Assembly: GCF_037042905.1 (NCBI RefSeq)
Contig: NC_087261.1
Coordinates: 13,342,217 to 13,406,216 of the forward strand
DNA from: Lytechinus pictus
Taxonomy: Eukaryota; Echinodermata; Echinoidea; Temnopleuroida; Toxopneustidae
Reading direction: 5' to 3'
DNA: 64,000 nt
The notes below the pieces were generated by a model. That model saw nothing but the letters and a program-made list of their open reading frames with translations, was not told the DNA's origin and searched no databases. How positions within the stretch are numbered: position 1 is the stretch's first letter; each line of letters begins with the position of its first letter. Of this stretch, positions 32,156 through 45,500 are shown piece after piece. The position numbers and the translations under genes are program-made.

Positions 32156-32400
32156 AGAAATACGTAGACAGACAGTGGGAGAGAGAGAGGGGGAGGGAGA
32201 TACACATAAAGATAGACACACAGAGAACAGCGAGGGGACAGACGCAAAAAGAGTCATAGAAAGGCATAGAGAAGATGACAGACTGACGCGCAGATAGTGA
32301 GGAGACAGAGTTAGAAAGTGATACCGTCAGAGAGAGAAGGTAAAAAAGAGTGAAAAAAAAAGAATTGATGAGATGTGGATAGAATGAACAGAAGAAAACA
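32156..32400. repeat. Purine-rich (GACAGA/GAGAGAG) low-complexity tract
   Basis: Mostly A and G, with GACAGA, GAGAGAGAGG and CACAGAG words. The long minus-strand open frame here (serine/leucine/cysteine-rich) reflects this composition. Confidence 0.6.
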
Positions 32401-35400
32401 AATAAAATCAAAACAAAGCCAAGTTCAACTATGGGCTGTCAATGTCACAAGAACTTTTTACTTGGGAATCAATAACATAAAGATTGGGAGTTGCAGATGA
32501 AATCATATCAGAAATTTATTTTTCCAGTTCTCATTTATGCTGTAAATCTTCAGGAGATCTACACACACAATCTACACAATGGCATACACATATTGTCTGT
32601 CCAATGGGAGAGCCTTCCCTATGGCGGTTTTTTTATAGTGGGTTTATTCTGAGATATGGATGATCAAGAAAAAAGCATTACTTTGATCTATGATCTAAAT
32701 GTACATTAAACACAGACAAAACCCCAAAATATTGAGGTTTAGGGATCTGTCACCTCAGATATGATATAGGTCTACATTGTATCCAAGAAAAAAAAATCAA
32801 TGGGTGTCTGAATTATCTTCTCTAGCAAAGGCAAATTATTCACGATATTCAATTCACCTCAATATGCATATCAATATTTGTTTCCCTTTCTTCTTTTATG
32901 TCATATTTGGTTTCCACAAAATGATCACCATGATTGTTGAGCAAGAGCACTTCAAAATCAAATGTCTAAATCAGGTTTTGCCAAATAATTTGTCAAGATT
33001 TGAAGACATGGGGCAAGAAAATGGATGACACTGTCGCGTTTTTTGTCTTTAATATTTATTTCACTGTGTTTCAGCATAAAAGGTTTATAAACTAAACCAA
33101 TCATTTGAAACTATTTTTTGCTTTTCTTTTACATTCATGAGCTAAAATCTTTCTTGATTTGACAAGGAATTAGCTCTCAAATAAAGAAGAGGTAGTCTAT
33201 TAGAATCAAGTTTGAATTAATGATTGTGATCTATCTCTAAACATGGGTCCCCTTGTCTGGGACGAACTATACAACAAGAAAAACAAATGTAGAGAGCACA
33301 TTTCTTGTAGCTAACTGCAGTATATGTATTTTATTTCCGGAACAAATTATATATCAGATCCGAATTTATCATATAATATATATATAGTTACATACATGTA
33401 CAATATACACAGACGATACTAGTCTAGAAATAAACCGAATTACAGATCGTACATGTATATCAAGCATTATGTTAGAAATCCATAGACAAAGCGAATGTAC
33501 ATTTAAGTCATTTGCCAGATATACTCGCGAATTCTTCTGTACATTTTAATAAACTAATTTACACCTATTTAGGAATCATTCATTGCTTGCTTTTGTATTT
33601 TTAATATCTTTCAAAGCAAGCAAACATAAATATACTGTGAGTTGGTTTAATACTGCTGGCAAACAATTCTTTTGGCTGTATTTTCATCAGTTGAATTGCT
33701 ATACTGACTAGACACAGTATTGACATATCACATTGTTAAAAAAAAAAAGATTTAGCATTGTCCACTGTTCAAACAATGAAAATTTATCATCACTATGTAT
33801 ACTTTGTTAGAAAATGGGATATTCTGACAAGGTTCTGACCTTGTGCATACAGTTGTATCAATACATCTCTTCATAACATTTTCTTTCAATTTAGTTATTT
33901 CTTATTGGTCATTTCAAAGTGTGTATAAGTCATGCAACAAATATATTTCCAAATAATTCATTCATTCTATACATAATGAGATCGACAACCCCTTCCAGTC
34001 AATGAGGCAGATATTCTGTGGAGTCTGTATATGATCTTCAAAATACGAATTTGTCTTATTTTACATTTTTTTTGTCAAACAGGAAGAATAATAAATAACA
34101 TTTTCATAACTCGTATGTTTCTATATTAAAAAAGACAAATTTACTGCTGTATTTTACAAAAGTTTGATGGTTGGAAGCAATGACAATGAGTGGCTAACAT
34201 GGCAATACTTTAAAACTCGGTTTGGGATGTGGCAATCATGCAAAGGTTGACATTGCAAACAACTAGCAAATTTGTGAACAAGTAATGAATTTGAATGATT
34301 TTGAACAACCACATGCATTCAGAGAAGTCAAATTTTCTATTGTCACACCTCTATAACTTCAAATTTAATTGCGTGTTCTTTCTTTGTAACACAAGATGTA
34401 TGTGCAAGGCCTCTTGTTAACTTAAAAGTCCATATATAGATTTATGTACCTATAAAGGATATCCATTTGAAAGTTTGAACTCATTAACACATGACATGAA
34501 ATATCATATCATACATGGAAAACACAATTTGTACCAAAGATGTGGTCTAAAAATTAAATATACATGTAAATCAGCAACAATTTACAATTTGAGAGGCTAA
34601 AATAATAAATTGGGTCCCCAAGATATTGCCTTTTAAAATACACACACTCAACAGGCATGGAATGGGTAGAAAAATATGGGACACAATACGTGTATCTATT
34701 CATCCCTTTTGGACATGAAACATGCATTAATAAAATCTATGACAGGTATTTTACGGGCTCATAATAGGGAAAAAATAAAGCTATTGTTAAAAGAGGGCCT
34801 TAAAACTATCTGTTAGTCTTCAAGCACAGACTCGATTTTGACAATTTAACCAATTACACCATGTCTAGAGTGAAGGCTAGACGCCAAACTCTTTGTCAGT
34901 GGTAGAGGCAGCTGCAGTACACATTGAATCTAGTCTCAATACTTTAGACTCTGTATTATGCACTATGCAAATTACAAAAACGAAAGGTCTGTGCCTGCAG
35001 AATAATTCCCCTAGAATCGTTTTCTTTATGAAATCTACTGGTCACGGCACAATTGTAGGATATGAGTGGTAGAATAATAAGCCAGCACATGAATCACAAA
35101 ATCTTCTCTTTAACCTGGGCTACACACTATTAAACGGCCCTTAGAAAAGTGAGGTTTGTAATCACTCTGTGTAATAACTTTGATAAAAAAACACTGTGAT
35201 TAATTCATGGGTTTGAATACATAGTACTCGACCGATCTCTCAAGATTAACCCAAAGGATCGATGTCACAATAAGGGTGCAACTTCATCATCATCATCACA
35301 GGTACACGGCAACAGAACGAAAGTTCCATGACGCTGTGGTCGGGTGCAGATGCGACGGTGACTAGTTTAGAGCAGCCATAAATTTATCTTAGCAGAATTT

Positions 35401-35739
35401 ATTTAGCAGAATGCACTATTGAATGACATGTCAAGACTTACTGAAGCAATCATATGGCAAGATCAATGCATCTCATTACTGTAGATGAAAGTAAAACACC
35501 AGAAATTAAAAGCAAAGTACTGCAGTCAGTATCATACAATATTTACAATATCAATGTAGATCACAACATCACACCTTGTCTATAAGTTTTCATTCAAGAA
35601 TGTCCATTTTACACATTTGGTCACTGATTCTACGCACTATATTTTCATACACTTGACCTGCAGCACAATACTTAATGGGGTACAAACTTAAAAATAAAAG
35701 CAAAAACTGACCGATAAAAGAAACTCAATTTTTACATCA
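32401..35739 (-). other. Low-repeat 3' flank, possible FAM91A1 3' UTR
   Basis: AT-rich, repeat-poor DNA downstream of FAM91A1 on the same strand. Many TTTATT hexamers (AATAAA on the minus strand) occur, for example at 33055-33060. No exon or element end recognised. Confidence 0.4.
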
Positions 35740-35873
35740 GGGTCCCGTAAAACAATAGATAGCAATTAATTGTATGCTCGATTTTCGGGATTAATCGTGC
35801 ATTGTAGACATCAATCAATCAATTGCAAAATGAATGTTCTACCATGATTGATAAGCTTTGTGTTACAGGCCCC
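35740..35873. mobile_element. Short MITE, GGGTCCCGTAA ends
   Basis: Inverted ends GGGTCCCGTAA(A)ACA and TGTTACAGGCCCC, with TAGCAATTAATTG inside. Related to the copies at 38040 and 39037. Confidence 0.6.
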
Positions 35874-36797
35874 AGATTGTAAGCAACATAAATCAAGGCC
35901 TAAAAGAAAGAAACTATGTGTGTAGATGGATTTACTGCATATTATGCGGATAAAAGATACATACATGTACATTTAGATCAGAAAATGCTGGTGATCACTG
36001 CTTTCTGATGTCAAAATCCTTAAGACATTGACAAGTCATAGCACGTTTTACTTCTATCATATTTCAATTTCGTCGTACGATTTCTTGCTCAATAAAAGCC
36101 TTTAGAAGGTGTATTTCTTTTGCAGTATTCTTCATCACATCTTCCCAAAATCTACCTTTGTCTATTTCTGTTCTAGCAATTGTATGCTTCCTCTGTTAAT
36201 TGTATCCATCGTTCATCGGAATTACCCGGTACGTTTATGTACATAAGAGTTGTTTGGCCCCTTTGGAACTTGGTCATGGATTGCCCGATTTAACAGAAAT
36301 CTGCATGCTTGTCACTGCATACATGTACAGGTACAAATACATGTAGGAATGGTCAATCTTCCCTCAGTGATTTCATTCAATAATATTTAGGGTCTTAAAC
36401 CTGTTGGTGACAAAGACCACGTTACCTAACGTTGGGAACTACAGAAAGTTTGTTTCATATGTATATTGTAATGAAATCTGCTCCAAAGGGCTCAATCAAA
36501 TTATGACAATTTATTTCTAGCAAAATTTACAAATAGTTCAAGAAAATGAGGCATATCCCTTCCCCTTTAATTCATTTTTACTGTGTGTTTTCAGACATTT
36601 TGATCTTTGCAATACTTTGGAAGCCATAAACAGGATTATTGGTTTCAAAGCAAGAACGATGATTCAGTGACGAACTTTGGCTAAAAGCACTCATTGTATT
36701 GAAACTGTACATAGAATCAGATCTTTGTGCAATTTTGGTCCAATAATCAGTAGGAGCAAATGAAACGGGGCATACAGCTCATAAGAATCAGGTACCA
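35874..36797. other. No feature recognised (probable 3' flank of FAM91A1)
   Basis: AT-rich single-copy-looking DNA. A TTTATT at about 36513 is another possible minus-strand poly(A) signal. Confidence 0.35.
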
Positions 36798-36980
36798 GGT
36801 GTGTGTTTTATAAAGCTGTTCGTAAGTTACGAGCGACTTTACGGATGACCGGTGATCCTTTCTTGTGGTAAGCGATACACATCAAATTTCCATTGGCGTT
36901 GATTTAGTTTTTAAGAAAGGGTCACCAGTCATGAGTAAACTCACTCGTAATTTATGAACATCTTTATGAAACACGCACCC
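36798..36980. mobile_element. Short MITE, GGTGTGTGTTTTATAAAG ends
   Basis: The left end GTGTGTTTTATAAAGCTGTT pairs with AACATCTTTATGAAACACGC on the right. The interior TTACGAGCGACTTTACGGAT and ACCGGTGATCCTTTCTT matches the copies at 46764 and 50331. Confidence 0.7.
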
Positions 36981-37198
36981 GGCCATCAAAAATGAGATCA
37001 CCGAAGTCTGCAAGATTTCACAGCAATGTTTGTTTTGTTTTGAGGGGGGGGGTGTGGATGAAAAGTAGATAATGCCCCCAGGTCTCTTATAACTTAAGTA
37101 TAGACCTATAATAGTTCATTCATTAAAACTACGAAAATAAAGGTAAGATAAATACAAAGGGGGTAAACCATTTAAAAAGTATCCCCCATTGAATGGTA

Positions 37199-37367
37199 AA
37201 CAAATAGCGAATAGGCATGAGTGCGATGGTGCGAGATTTCGCATGAGGTGAAAGAAAGATGCTCTATTCAACGAGGCATTAGCCGAGTTGAATAGAGCGT
37301 CTCTTTCTTTCACCAAATGCGAAATCTCGCACCATTGCACAAATAAGAATATTCACTATTTGTGTTG
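37199..37367. mobile_element. Hairpin MITE (170 bp)
   Basis: Nearly perfect arms of about 75 bp. GGTGCGAGATTTCGCAT, GGTGAAAGAAAGA and GCTCTATTCAAC on the left are each matched by their complements after a 14-base loop (GAGGCATTAGCCGA). Outer ends ACAAATAG(C/T)GAATA. Confidence 0.75.
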
Positions 37368-37717
37368 TACAACACCTCAGAATTTAGCAAATAAAAACAA
37401 GAGTTTTTCCCTGCAGTAATCTATGAAAAGGGAGCAAAAATAAAAAAAGAAAGCGAAAAGCAAAATCCCACAAGCGCACATGACCTTGGGCAGCATTACG
37501 CATTTGGCCAGCAGGCTTATACACGTATTGCACCTTCATTTTTACTGAGCGCAATGAATTAAATCGTATTGTAACGTCACCTCCTAAAGCCGTGCAATGG
37601 TACATTTTGGACGGTACGTCTTGTGTGCAACGGTACGAATGTTTGACATTAAGCCTCCCATTTGCTCGCGTACAACAAGCTAAGTAGGCGTTGTACAATA
37701 ACATTTGAGAGCATGAA
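37368..37717. other. No gene accepted
   Basis: A 119-codon minus-strand frame (37384-37743) spans this stretch, but it enters the adjacent hairpin, lacks a recognisable domain and has no supporting splice sites. Confidence 0.4.
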
Positions 37718-37822
37718 GCAGGGATGTAGTCAAGGTTGGCCACAAGTCAACATTTTGCCGGCCTTGGCCCAAGTCACTTGTACAACGTCTACGGGAGAAG
37801 GACCAGCCTCGACTACATCCCT
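37718..37822. mobile_element. Small inverted repeat, AGGGATGTAGTC ends
   Basis: AGGGATGTAGTC(A)AGG and CCTCGACTACATCCCT bound a 105-bp element with a GGCCTTGGCC core, similar to the 9.5 kb CCTTGG repeat. Confidence 0.65.
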
Positions 37823-38039
37823 TACATGAACACATGTATTGCACACAGTATCACAGTTACATGTATCTCTCTCTCACAGACTTACTGTGGATCTCAGAAA
37901 AAAATGGGAATTTTTTGTGCAGCAGATTGGTCTAGTAATAAGTGATAAATGCTATAATGGTTACAAATATTTTTGAAATGTACATGTATTTACAGATTTG
38001 ATGATGTCATGATTAGCGCTCTATTATCAACAATAAACA

Positions 38040-38196
38040 GGGCCCCGTAACAGAAGGTTAGCGATTAATTGTTACTTTGAAAGAACTATTCTGATTGGTT
38101 CCCAGTCAGTCTAGTGAGCCAAATGCTCATGCAACGATGATCATGATAGGCTATTTTATTTAGCGGTTAATCGCTAACCTTTGTGTTACGGGGCCC
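38040..38196. mobile_element. Short MITE, GGGCCCCGTAACA ends
   Basis: GGGCCCCGTAACAGAAGG with TTAGCGATTAAT on the left; the complement (ATTAATCGCTAA-like, TTGTGTTACGGGGCCC) on the right. The interior TTCTGATTGGTTCC is shared with 39037-39197. Confidence 0.8.
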
Positions 38197-39036
38197 AGGT
38201 CTTGTACATATCAAGGGAATACATACACTTACCTTGTACAGGTATGTAATACATTACATGACACAATGTCTGTATGTGCTCTCAAAGAACTTTTACATTA
38301 CTTCAGACATCCTTCTTTCAGTATAATGTAGATGCCATTATATTACAAATCACAAGCTCCACAGTGCAGTTTCTATATAAAAATGGAACACCTGATATAA
38401 TGGAACACCTGTCATATCAGTCTTCAGAAATACAATCTAAATCATAACCAATTACACTTTTTCATTGCACCAAATTCCTCAGTTGAGATGACATGGTAAT
38501 GCCATGTTGATCACAAGATTAGATAAGGTTTAGTGCTGTAGCTTAAAAGTCAAAGCAGTCCCGAGAACACTCACTTAGCAGGGCTGTTCACAAAGCTGGC
38601 CACAAAACAGTTGTAGGAGAGATGTTTTCTGAACATGATTTTGAAGTCCTGCATGCCTCTACAAACGCCAGAGAAGCATCTCATGAAAGGACCTCAGACG
38701 TTTAATCTGACAGTTGCCGTAGTAAAAGTGTTTTTTTAACCTATCAAAATCAAGAAGATTTGTCAGATCCAACAACCTGTCAGACAGAAATTTTGAAGAG
38801 ACACTTCCCTGGAATATGGAATAAAACATGATCTTCTGGATCAGTCATAGAGTAGAGCAGTATTTTGCTCCTGAAGATAAAAATCGCAATCAGACCATCG
38901 TCGATCTCAAACAGAATAACCAAGGTCTGAATTTGATCCTTTACAGGGTTTTTTCTCCAGTTATTGTATATTCTCTGGAATATGATAGACTTTGAGGCCT
39001 TTGCCCTTTGACCTTGTTACCCAAATAAACAAACCT
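38197..39036. other. FAM91A1 downstream region, no feature recognised
   Basis: AT-rich sequence just beyond the FAM91A1 stop on the minus strand, plausibly 3' UTR. No exon or repeat found. Confidence 0.35.
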
Positions 39037-39197
39037 GGGCCCCTTAACACAAATGTTAGCAATTAATCGCTGATTTGAAAGAGCAATTCTGATTGGTTCC
39101 TAGTCAGTCCAATGAGCAAAAATGTGCATGCAACTTAAGTCTTGATAGGCCATTCCATTTTGCAATTAATCACTAATTTTTGTGTTACGGGGGCCCC
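39037..39197. mobile_element. Short MITE, GGGCCCCTTAACAC ends
   Basis: Second copy of the 38040 family, about 80% similar by eye: GTTAGCAATTAATCGCTGAT, TTCTGATTGGTTCCTAGTCA, ending TTTGTGTTACGGGGGCCCC. It lies about 250 bp beyond the FAM91A1 stop. Confidence 0.78.
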
Positions 39198-39447
39198 AGA
39201 TCATCCTCTGTACTGTAAGCAAATGTGGATAGAGCTTGGAGATGGTTCCTCAAGGCTTTTTAATTATTTTGAGAAAGAAAATGGGATAGACATATTGACG
39301 ACCCAAATACATATCAAAATGCTTCTGGCATGAACCTACAGCAGCCAGAGGTACAAAAACAGTTACACGATCAATTGCAAAGCTTTGTGTATTGAGGACC
39401 ACATGTACGGTTTGTCTAATAAGCTACAGCACTAGAAGGGTAGGCGT

Positions 39448-39597
39448 TCACCTAGCTGTGGGGTCCCAGACGCCTAGCTTGCCGTCCTGGAATACAAGAT
39501 TCCTTGTGGGGTAGGGAAGGGTCGGTGACTGGCTGCGCTGGGTCGATGAGGGCATCATGGCAGCATCGGCCGGCAAGTCTGGCACCACGGGTAAGTC
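39448..39597 (-). CDS. FAM91A1: FAM91A1 last coding exon
   Basis: 49 codons and TGA (39450-39448): [20 protein letters not shown], then a Ser/Pro stretch and [17 protein letters not shown]. Acceptor GTCACAG. The end is shorter than in vertebrates, where some 15 residues follow this motif. Confidence 0.9.
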   Translation of the reverse strand, partial: DLPVVPDLPADAAMMPSSTQRSQSPTLPYPTRNLVFQDGKLGVWDPTAR

Positions 39598-42500
39598 CTG
39601 TGACAGGGAGAAGGTAGAAAGGAAACAGAAGATTCTTATCAGGGAACTTTCTTAAAGGGGGTTTTCGGTGGTGGTGGTGAATATATTGTACCCGATTGCT
39701 AAGAAAGCATGAATGCTTGCAAGCAAGCAACCAGAGGACCGACGGCTCTCCGAGGGACCTAGTAATGAGGATTAATGCCTTACCAAAGGGCACTAGCGCA
39801 TCAAGTAGAAATGAAACCCGGTTCACCGGAATCCGAAACCCCCGCTCGCGCCTCCTCTTAATTGTGAGTTGTGATGCATCTGATTAATAACAACTATGGA
39901 AAGCCAAATGATTATGAAGTACACTGTACATGTATGAGTGGTCTTACACAGAGTTGTGATTAATCCAATGAAAATCAACTAAGGAAACCATTAGTTGAGA
40001 ATCATCAAAGTTCATTAAGACAAATCAGACCATTGTCCTTTTGGGGGGGGAAATTAAACCTTTGAATGTTTTTTTTTTAAATAGAGGCTATTCATACAAA
40101 TCCTGTTCATCATCACTGACATTAGTAAACTAAACAACCTCGATGCACCTTGAGCTCTCTACAGAGTGTATTTGGTGCTTTATAAGTTACATCAGTTTTT
40201 TCTTATTATAATTGAAAATTATTTTTCTCAAAGAGTCTCCCTATTATTTCTCACCTGTTGCCTTGCAATAAAATTGAGCAGCTGGAGTGACAGCTTCCGA
40301 CTTGAATGAAGTAAGCACTCCAAGCTCTTCTTCTGGCACAGGCGCTTTTCAGCTATCCTCTGGCAAACTTCCTGATTGACCACCTCATCAAAGAGAGGGA
40401 CCCCAAAGCTAAGGTCCAAGAGCACCCAGTTTGATTCCAGCTCTTCGGAGTTGATCCTCTCCCTTTCGTCTGGTACCTTCAAAATGAAATAACCATAATA
40501 AAGTAGAGACTCTGCATTAACCCTAAGTAGACTGGGGGGGGGGGCTGATTCAGCACCCCTTCGACATTTTTGCGATAAATCCGCCGGGCTGGGTGACTTA
40601 ACTTTCAAGTCTCGCGCTTTGAGACCAAAATTGCGACCCCCAGGTACGCGGTTCTGAAATTATGAAACATTCATAGTGCATGTAGACCCAAAATGACTCA
40701 AAAACGTGAATTAGTACAAATCCAATGCAAATAGTGTTCTAAGCCCAAATTCGTAAATGCATCATTTTTTTATTTTTTTTTACTGCTTAAAATGAATTGA
40801 TTTCATCTTGTTCATGGTCAAAATAAAGTTTCCAACAATTTCCATTGAAAAAACAATAAAAAACAAAAAGTTGACAAACAAAAGAATACATAAGAAATGT
40901 AGAAAAAATATAATTCATAAGAAAATAAATGTGATGTTGAAATTTGAGTACATTCGATCAGGTTCCTTTAAAGAGTCTGTGAACAAAAATTAGCATTTAA
41001 GGAGCATTATTTAGTTAATTAGAGCAAATTTTCTATTGTACGCATAAATCAGCATAATCAATTAGCAATGAGATTTTTTTGCAGAAATTGATTATATAGT
41101 TTTGTAGATTATGCCATGGGTAACACGCATGCCAATTTTCGTTCCAAACACGCGATCGACGGCTAGGATCATAAGGGGGGAACTGATTCAGCCCCCCCCC
41201 CCCCGTCCGTCTTCTTAGGGGTCGAAATATCCCAGTCTATTTAGGGCTAAGCCTACCTTCGATCAGTAAAATAACTGCCTGACTCAGATATTTCAGTCTT
41301 TTCTTACATATTCCAAGTCAAATGTTGCCTAAGTAAACAGATCTGTGGTTTTGAGAATTGATCTAGACAGAGTCACCTTATAATCAATTATAATTAGATA
41401 ACATAGGCCAATCTATTCTCCTTGCTAACGATAAGACGTCCATGGAAAGAGGAGAGTAGATCAAGAAAATTCAGTTGTTTCCTCATAAAGAATTCCATGG
41501 ACAGTGTAATATGTTGAAGTACACTTCTTAAGATGGAGACTGTTGAGATTGCAGCCTGAGTAGATTGATAGTCCGAGAGGACTTTATCTCCAGCCAATTG
41601 CAACAGTTGTTTGTCTAAAGAAGCCTACAAAAACTTATACGTACATGTACAGGTACTGGATAAAGATAATTGTCTAATATCCATGGTATTCATAAAGAAT
41701 TTGTAGGCATCTGAAAGCGAGACTGGTTCGGGATTTGGCAGAGTGTTTAACCAAGCAAAATCCATAGGCACTGTCATGATTCTCATCTTTCAAACAGTGC
41801 ATTGGGGGTTTGAATCTTGAATCCCAGTAATAAATTGTGCTGCACTCAACCCAAATGTGGTGAATGGGTGCTTGACAGGGTCAATTCTTTGAATGCATTG
41901 GCGATGAAAAAAAAGTGGCAGTTCGAGCTAAAGCTGCGGTAATAACGTGTACTTTGTATCCTCTGGAAAAACCGCTCTAAATGGTAAATCCAGCTATTTT
42001 TTGTATTATGGTCCTTGTGTTTAAGGACCAGGACAGTTTGGAAGATCAAATCAACCCATGGGCATACCTGTCTTGATCCTAGCAGTAGCTGCATTGAATC
42101 TTTAGCCTTCTCGACATCCAGGCTCTTGCTCTCTGCACCATCCGCTGCCTCCCCTAGACCTTCCTCATCGTCGGCCGCCTCGCTGAGCTGCGATGCAGTC
42201 AGCCGACTCTGAGCATCCTCGTCATCGTCGGGACCGTCCTTGCCATCTTGGCTGCTTGGCGGAGGATGCTGCGGAGATGACAGACAGCCTGATTTGAGGA
42301 GGGTGATGTAGCCACAGGAGTGGGTGAGGTCCAGCTCCTCCTCAAGCTTCTTGACTGTTCTGTGAGTGTGCATGGAACTCCTTGTTAAGTAACCTGCAAA
42401 CAGGCAAAGGGGAAGAGAAGTAAAAGGGCAGTCAATAACACGAAATGCACTGCTACATGTCCAGTTTCCCTCCTAACGCAGTCATCCTACCAAAAAGAAC

Positions 42501-45500
42501 AAGAAAGTGTTGATATCTGTACATAAATGAATATTTTACACGGCATCATTATAGTAGAAAATGAGTAAACACTCAGAACTTGGCACAAAATATATGTACG
42601 AGGCATTCTGTCATTGATGAAGCTATTCTCAATGGTATATCATAAAATGTGTTCCTGTGTCCTTATTTTTGTTGGCATATTTACACAATTTACTTACAAA
42701 CTCAATTTTCAGCTACCAGAAATTTCCTTAATATTGCAATGTGTACCTTCCTTAAAGCAAAGTTTAAGTTTTGTTTTGTAATACATCCCCTAGAAGTGCA
42801 TGCCAATACTTCAATTCATTATCAGATTATATGTATATGTATGCCCCAAGGCAGTTACGATCTGTAGGACAAAATAAAATGTTATTTTTTGATAAATTTT
42901 GTGATTTTTGATTTGACAAGTACCTTCAAAACCATTGGAACACCCTTGGTTACCTCCTTCAATTAATTACAACTGTTACTATGGGACATGTACCTTTTGA
43001 CCATAATTTCTAGTAATCTACTTACTGACGAGTATAATTTGCATAACTATTCAATTTAATTTTAAGACTTCACTTATTGTTCACTGGATCAATAATACTA
43101 ATAATAGGCATTTATATTGCGCCATCTATCTAGAAATAATCTATTCTGAGGCGCATTGTTATTATTATTATTACCCCAGCTTTAGCTCAAGTAGCCTTCC
43201 AGCACTCAGTGCATTTGAAGGAAATACTTCTGCTGGGTAGCCATTCACCTCACCTGGGTTGTGTGCCGCAAAATGTGGGTAAATTTCTTACTAGAGTAAA
43301 ACATGCCATGGCTGGTATTCCAACCCACATCCATCTGATTGACAGACGAGTTGTAATCACTAGACCACGATGCCTCCTCAACTTTGTTAATATTAAAAGG
43401 CCAGTGTATCCCTATTGCGGTTTCATGAACCACCAGGGGTCACACAAAATATACACATACCTATTCTTGAGCTTTCATCCAAAGGAAATGGTACGCATAC
43501 TGTCTCCCCATCACTGAGCCAACCATGCGCCTGCAAATTACAATTTCAATAAATAAACAACAGTAATAAAAAATAATAAACCAGTTTTTAAGGTGCTTAG
43601 AACATGTTCAATTACATATTAATGTTACCCAGGTCATCAGGTTCCATTTTCTGCCTGCATACATTTTCCACTCCCTGGTGAATATTCTAGCAAGACATGA
43701 TGTGAGGCATCTCAAAACAAAACCTAGATCTTCATGAAACTATCCAGTTACCACAAAGTGTTAAGTGTGGGGGGGGATGTTGGGGCAAAATGAACGATGA
43801 TGATTGTCCCAAGACGTGCGTGCTATGCAGGGATTTGAACACATCTACTGTTTTAAAGGCAGAAGTCAAATCACTACCCCATCATACTCCTGCATTCACT
43901 GAGTAAATTCATAAATCAGCATACATGTAACTTGCGATTTATGTTTGTAAGTGGGTCTTTCCATAAAGTTGGGGCACAAATTGTGACATTTCAGCATAAC
44001 TCAGTACTAATAATAATATACATTTATTGTTTGTAGGCTTTAAATTTGTATTAAGACCATACATGTTATTGGGACTCTGAGAAGTAGACCTACTGCTTGA
44101 AGACCAATTGAAAGTACACAAAAAATATTAACATGTAGAAATGTTAAAATGCTCCTGAAAGAGGGCTTTATAAACTCACCTGAATTAGCACAGCTGAGTG
44201 AGCGAGGGCATCGTTTATTGTAAAGAGGGCATTTGATGTACTGACCAATCCTGGATCGTGGCCCCATGTTGTGACCAATAACCGATCAAACTCCTGAAAG
44301 TAAATGCAAAGGTTACTTGGAAGGAAAAACGAGACAAGAAAGCATATTATATGGGGAAAAGTTTGAACAGAATCGGATTCACTATGAGGGCTATCTATTG
44401 TAAAGATAAAATAAATGAAAGATTGTTTGAAATGACAACAGAATGTTAAATACAAAGATGCATACAGGTTAAAGTTTGAATAAAATCGGATAAACTACAC
44501 TAAAAAAAAGGCTCAGCTGCCATCTGTCTAGAGAGAAAACCAGGGCCCCGTCTTTAACTCTTAACATGCCATACACACTACTAACCCAACGCCACAGTGC
44601 TAATCCGATGCTAATCCCCTGTGGCAGCCACAAAACTCCCCTGTGCCACATTGATTTTGGGATCGCGAGTCGTATTCACTCCTTTCAATAGTCATGATTA
44701 CAATTGCTTGATTAGTTTAACCACAAAATATTGTGTAGTAAAGTTGTATGAAATTTCATACCCCTTATAATGGTGTCCTCATTATATGGATTGGTTATTA
44801 TCTTTACCGCTAAAATATGAGTTGTATCAAGTAGTTCTATTTTGTGGATTGTTTTGTATGGATCAAAAAACCTAGGTCTCTTCCCTCTTGGAGGCAGAGC
44901 CATATCTTGTAAAAAATGTACAAATACTCGAAAAAGTCTAATTAATGTAAACCGCGTGAGTAAGTTGATCTGTCAGAAAGCAGAGTTCGCACTGCACACA
45001 ATAGTGCTAATTACAGCGTGCATGCGATGCGCAATACAATGCAAAACAGCGTAACAATGATTGTAATTCCGAATGTGCGCAGTCATGCAAGAAGCAGGCG
45101 AGGGTAGGAAACAATGCAAGCACAAAGCAATCAATAGTAGGCGTGCGAGCACGAGTGTGGCATGTTACAGTAGGATACGTAGCGTGCACGAAGCACTCAA
45201 TGAGTTAATACAAAGAGTTACGATTGATCCAATCAATCGTACCTCCATGGAAATCCATCAGTGTCATAATTTTTTCTACAGGACATTTGCAAAATGTCAT
45301 TTGTAAACAAAGGAGATCACACCAAATGGTCAAGAAATCAATGAATTCATGGATATACATTCATATCTAAAATTTTTTAAAATAAACATGCATTTTATAT
45401 GTTGACTTTGCTGGCTTTCCATAGTTGCGATTGACTGGATCAATCACAACTCTTTGTATTAAAGAAGGGGCCCTGTTTTAATGGCCATGAAAACTGCCTC

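Noticed and set aside
32043..32411. 122-codon minus-strand frame rich in Ser, Leu and Cys
   Set aside because: Lies over the iterated array and a purine tract; no conserved motif.
37384..37743. 119-codon minus-strand frame
   Set aside because: No domain, enters repeat DNA, no neighbouring exon; taken as chance.
44469..44651. Possible additional FAM91A1 exon between visible exons 12 and 13
   Set aside because: Exons 12 and 13 already join without gap against the vertebrate protein, so no exon is missing here.
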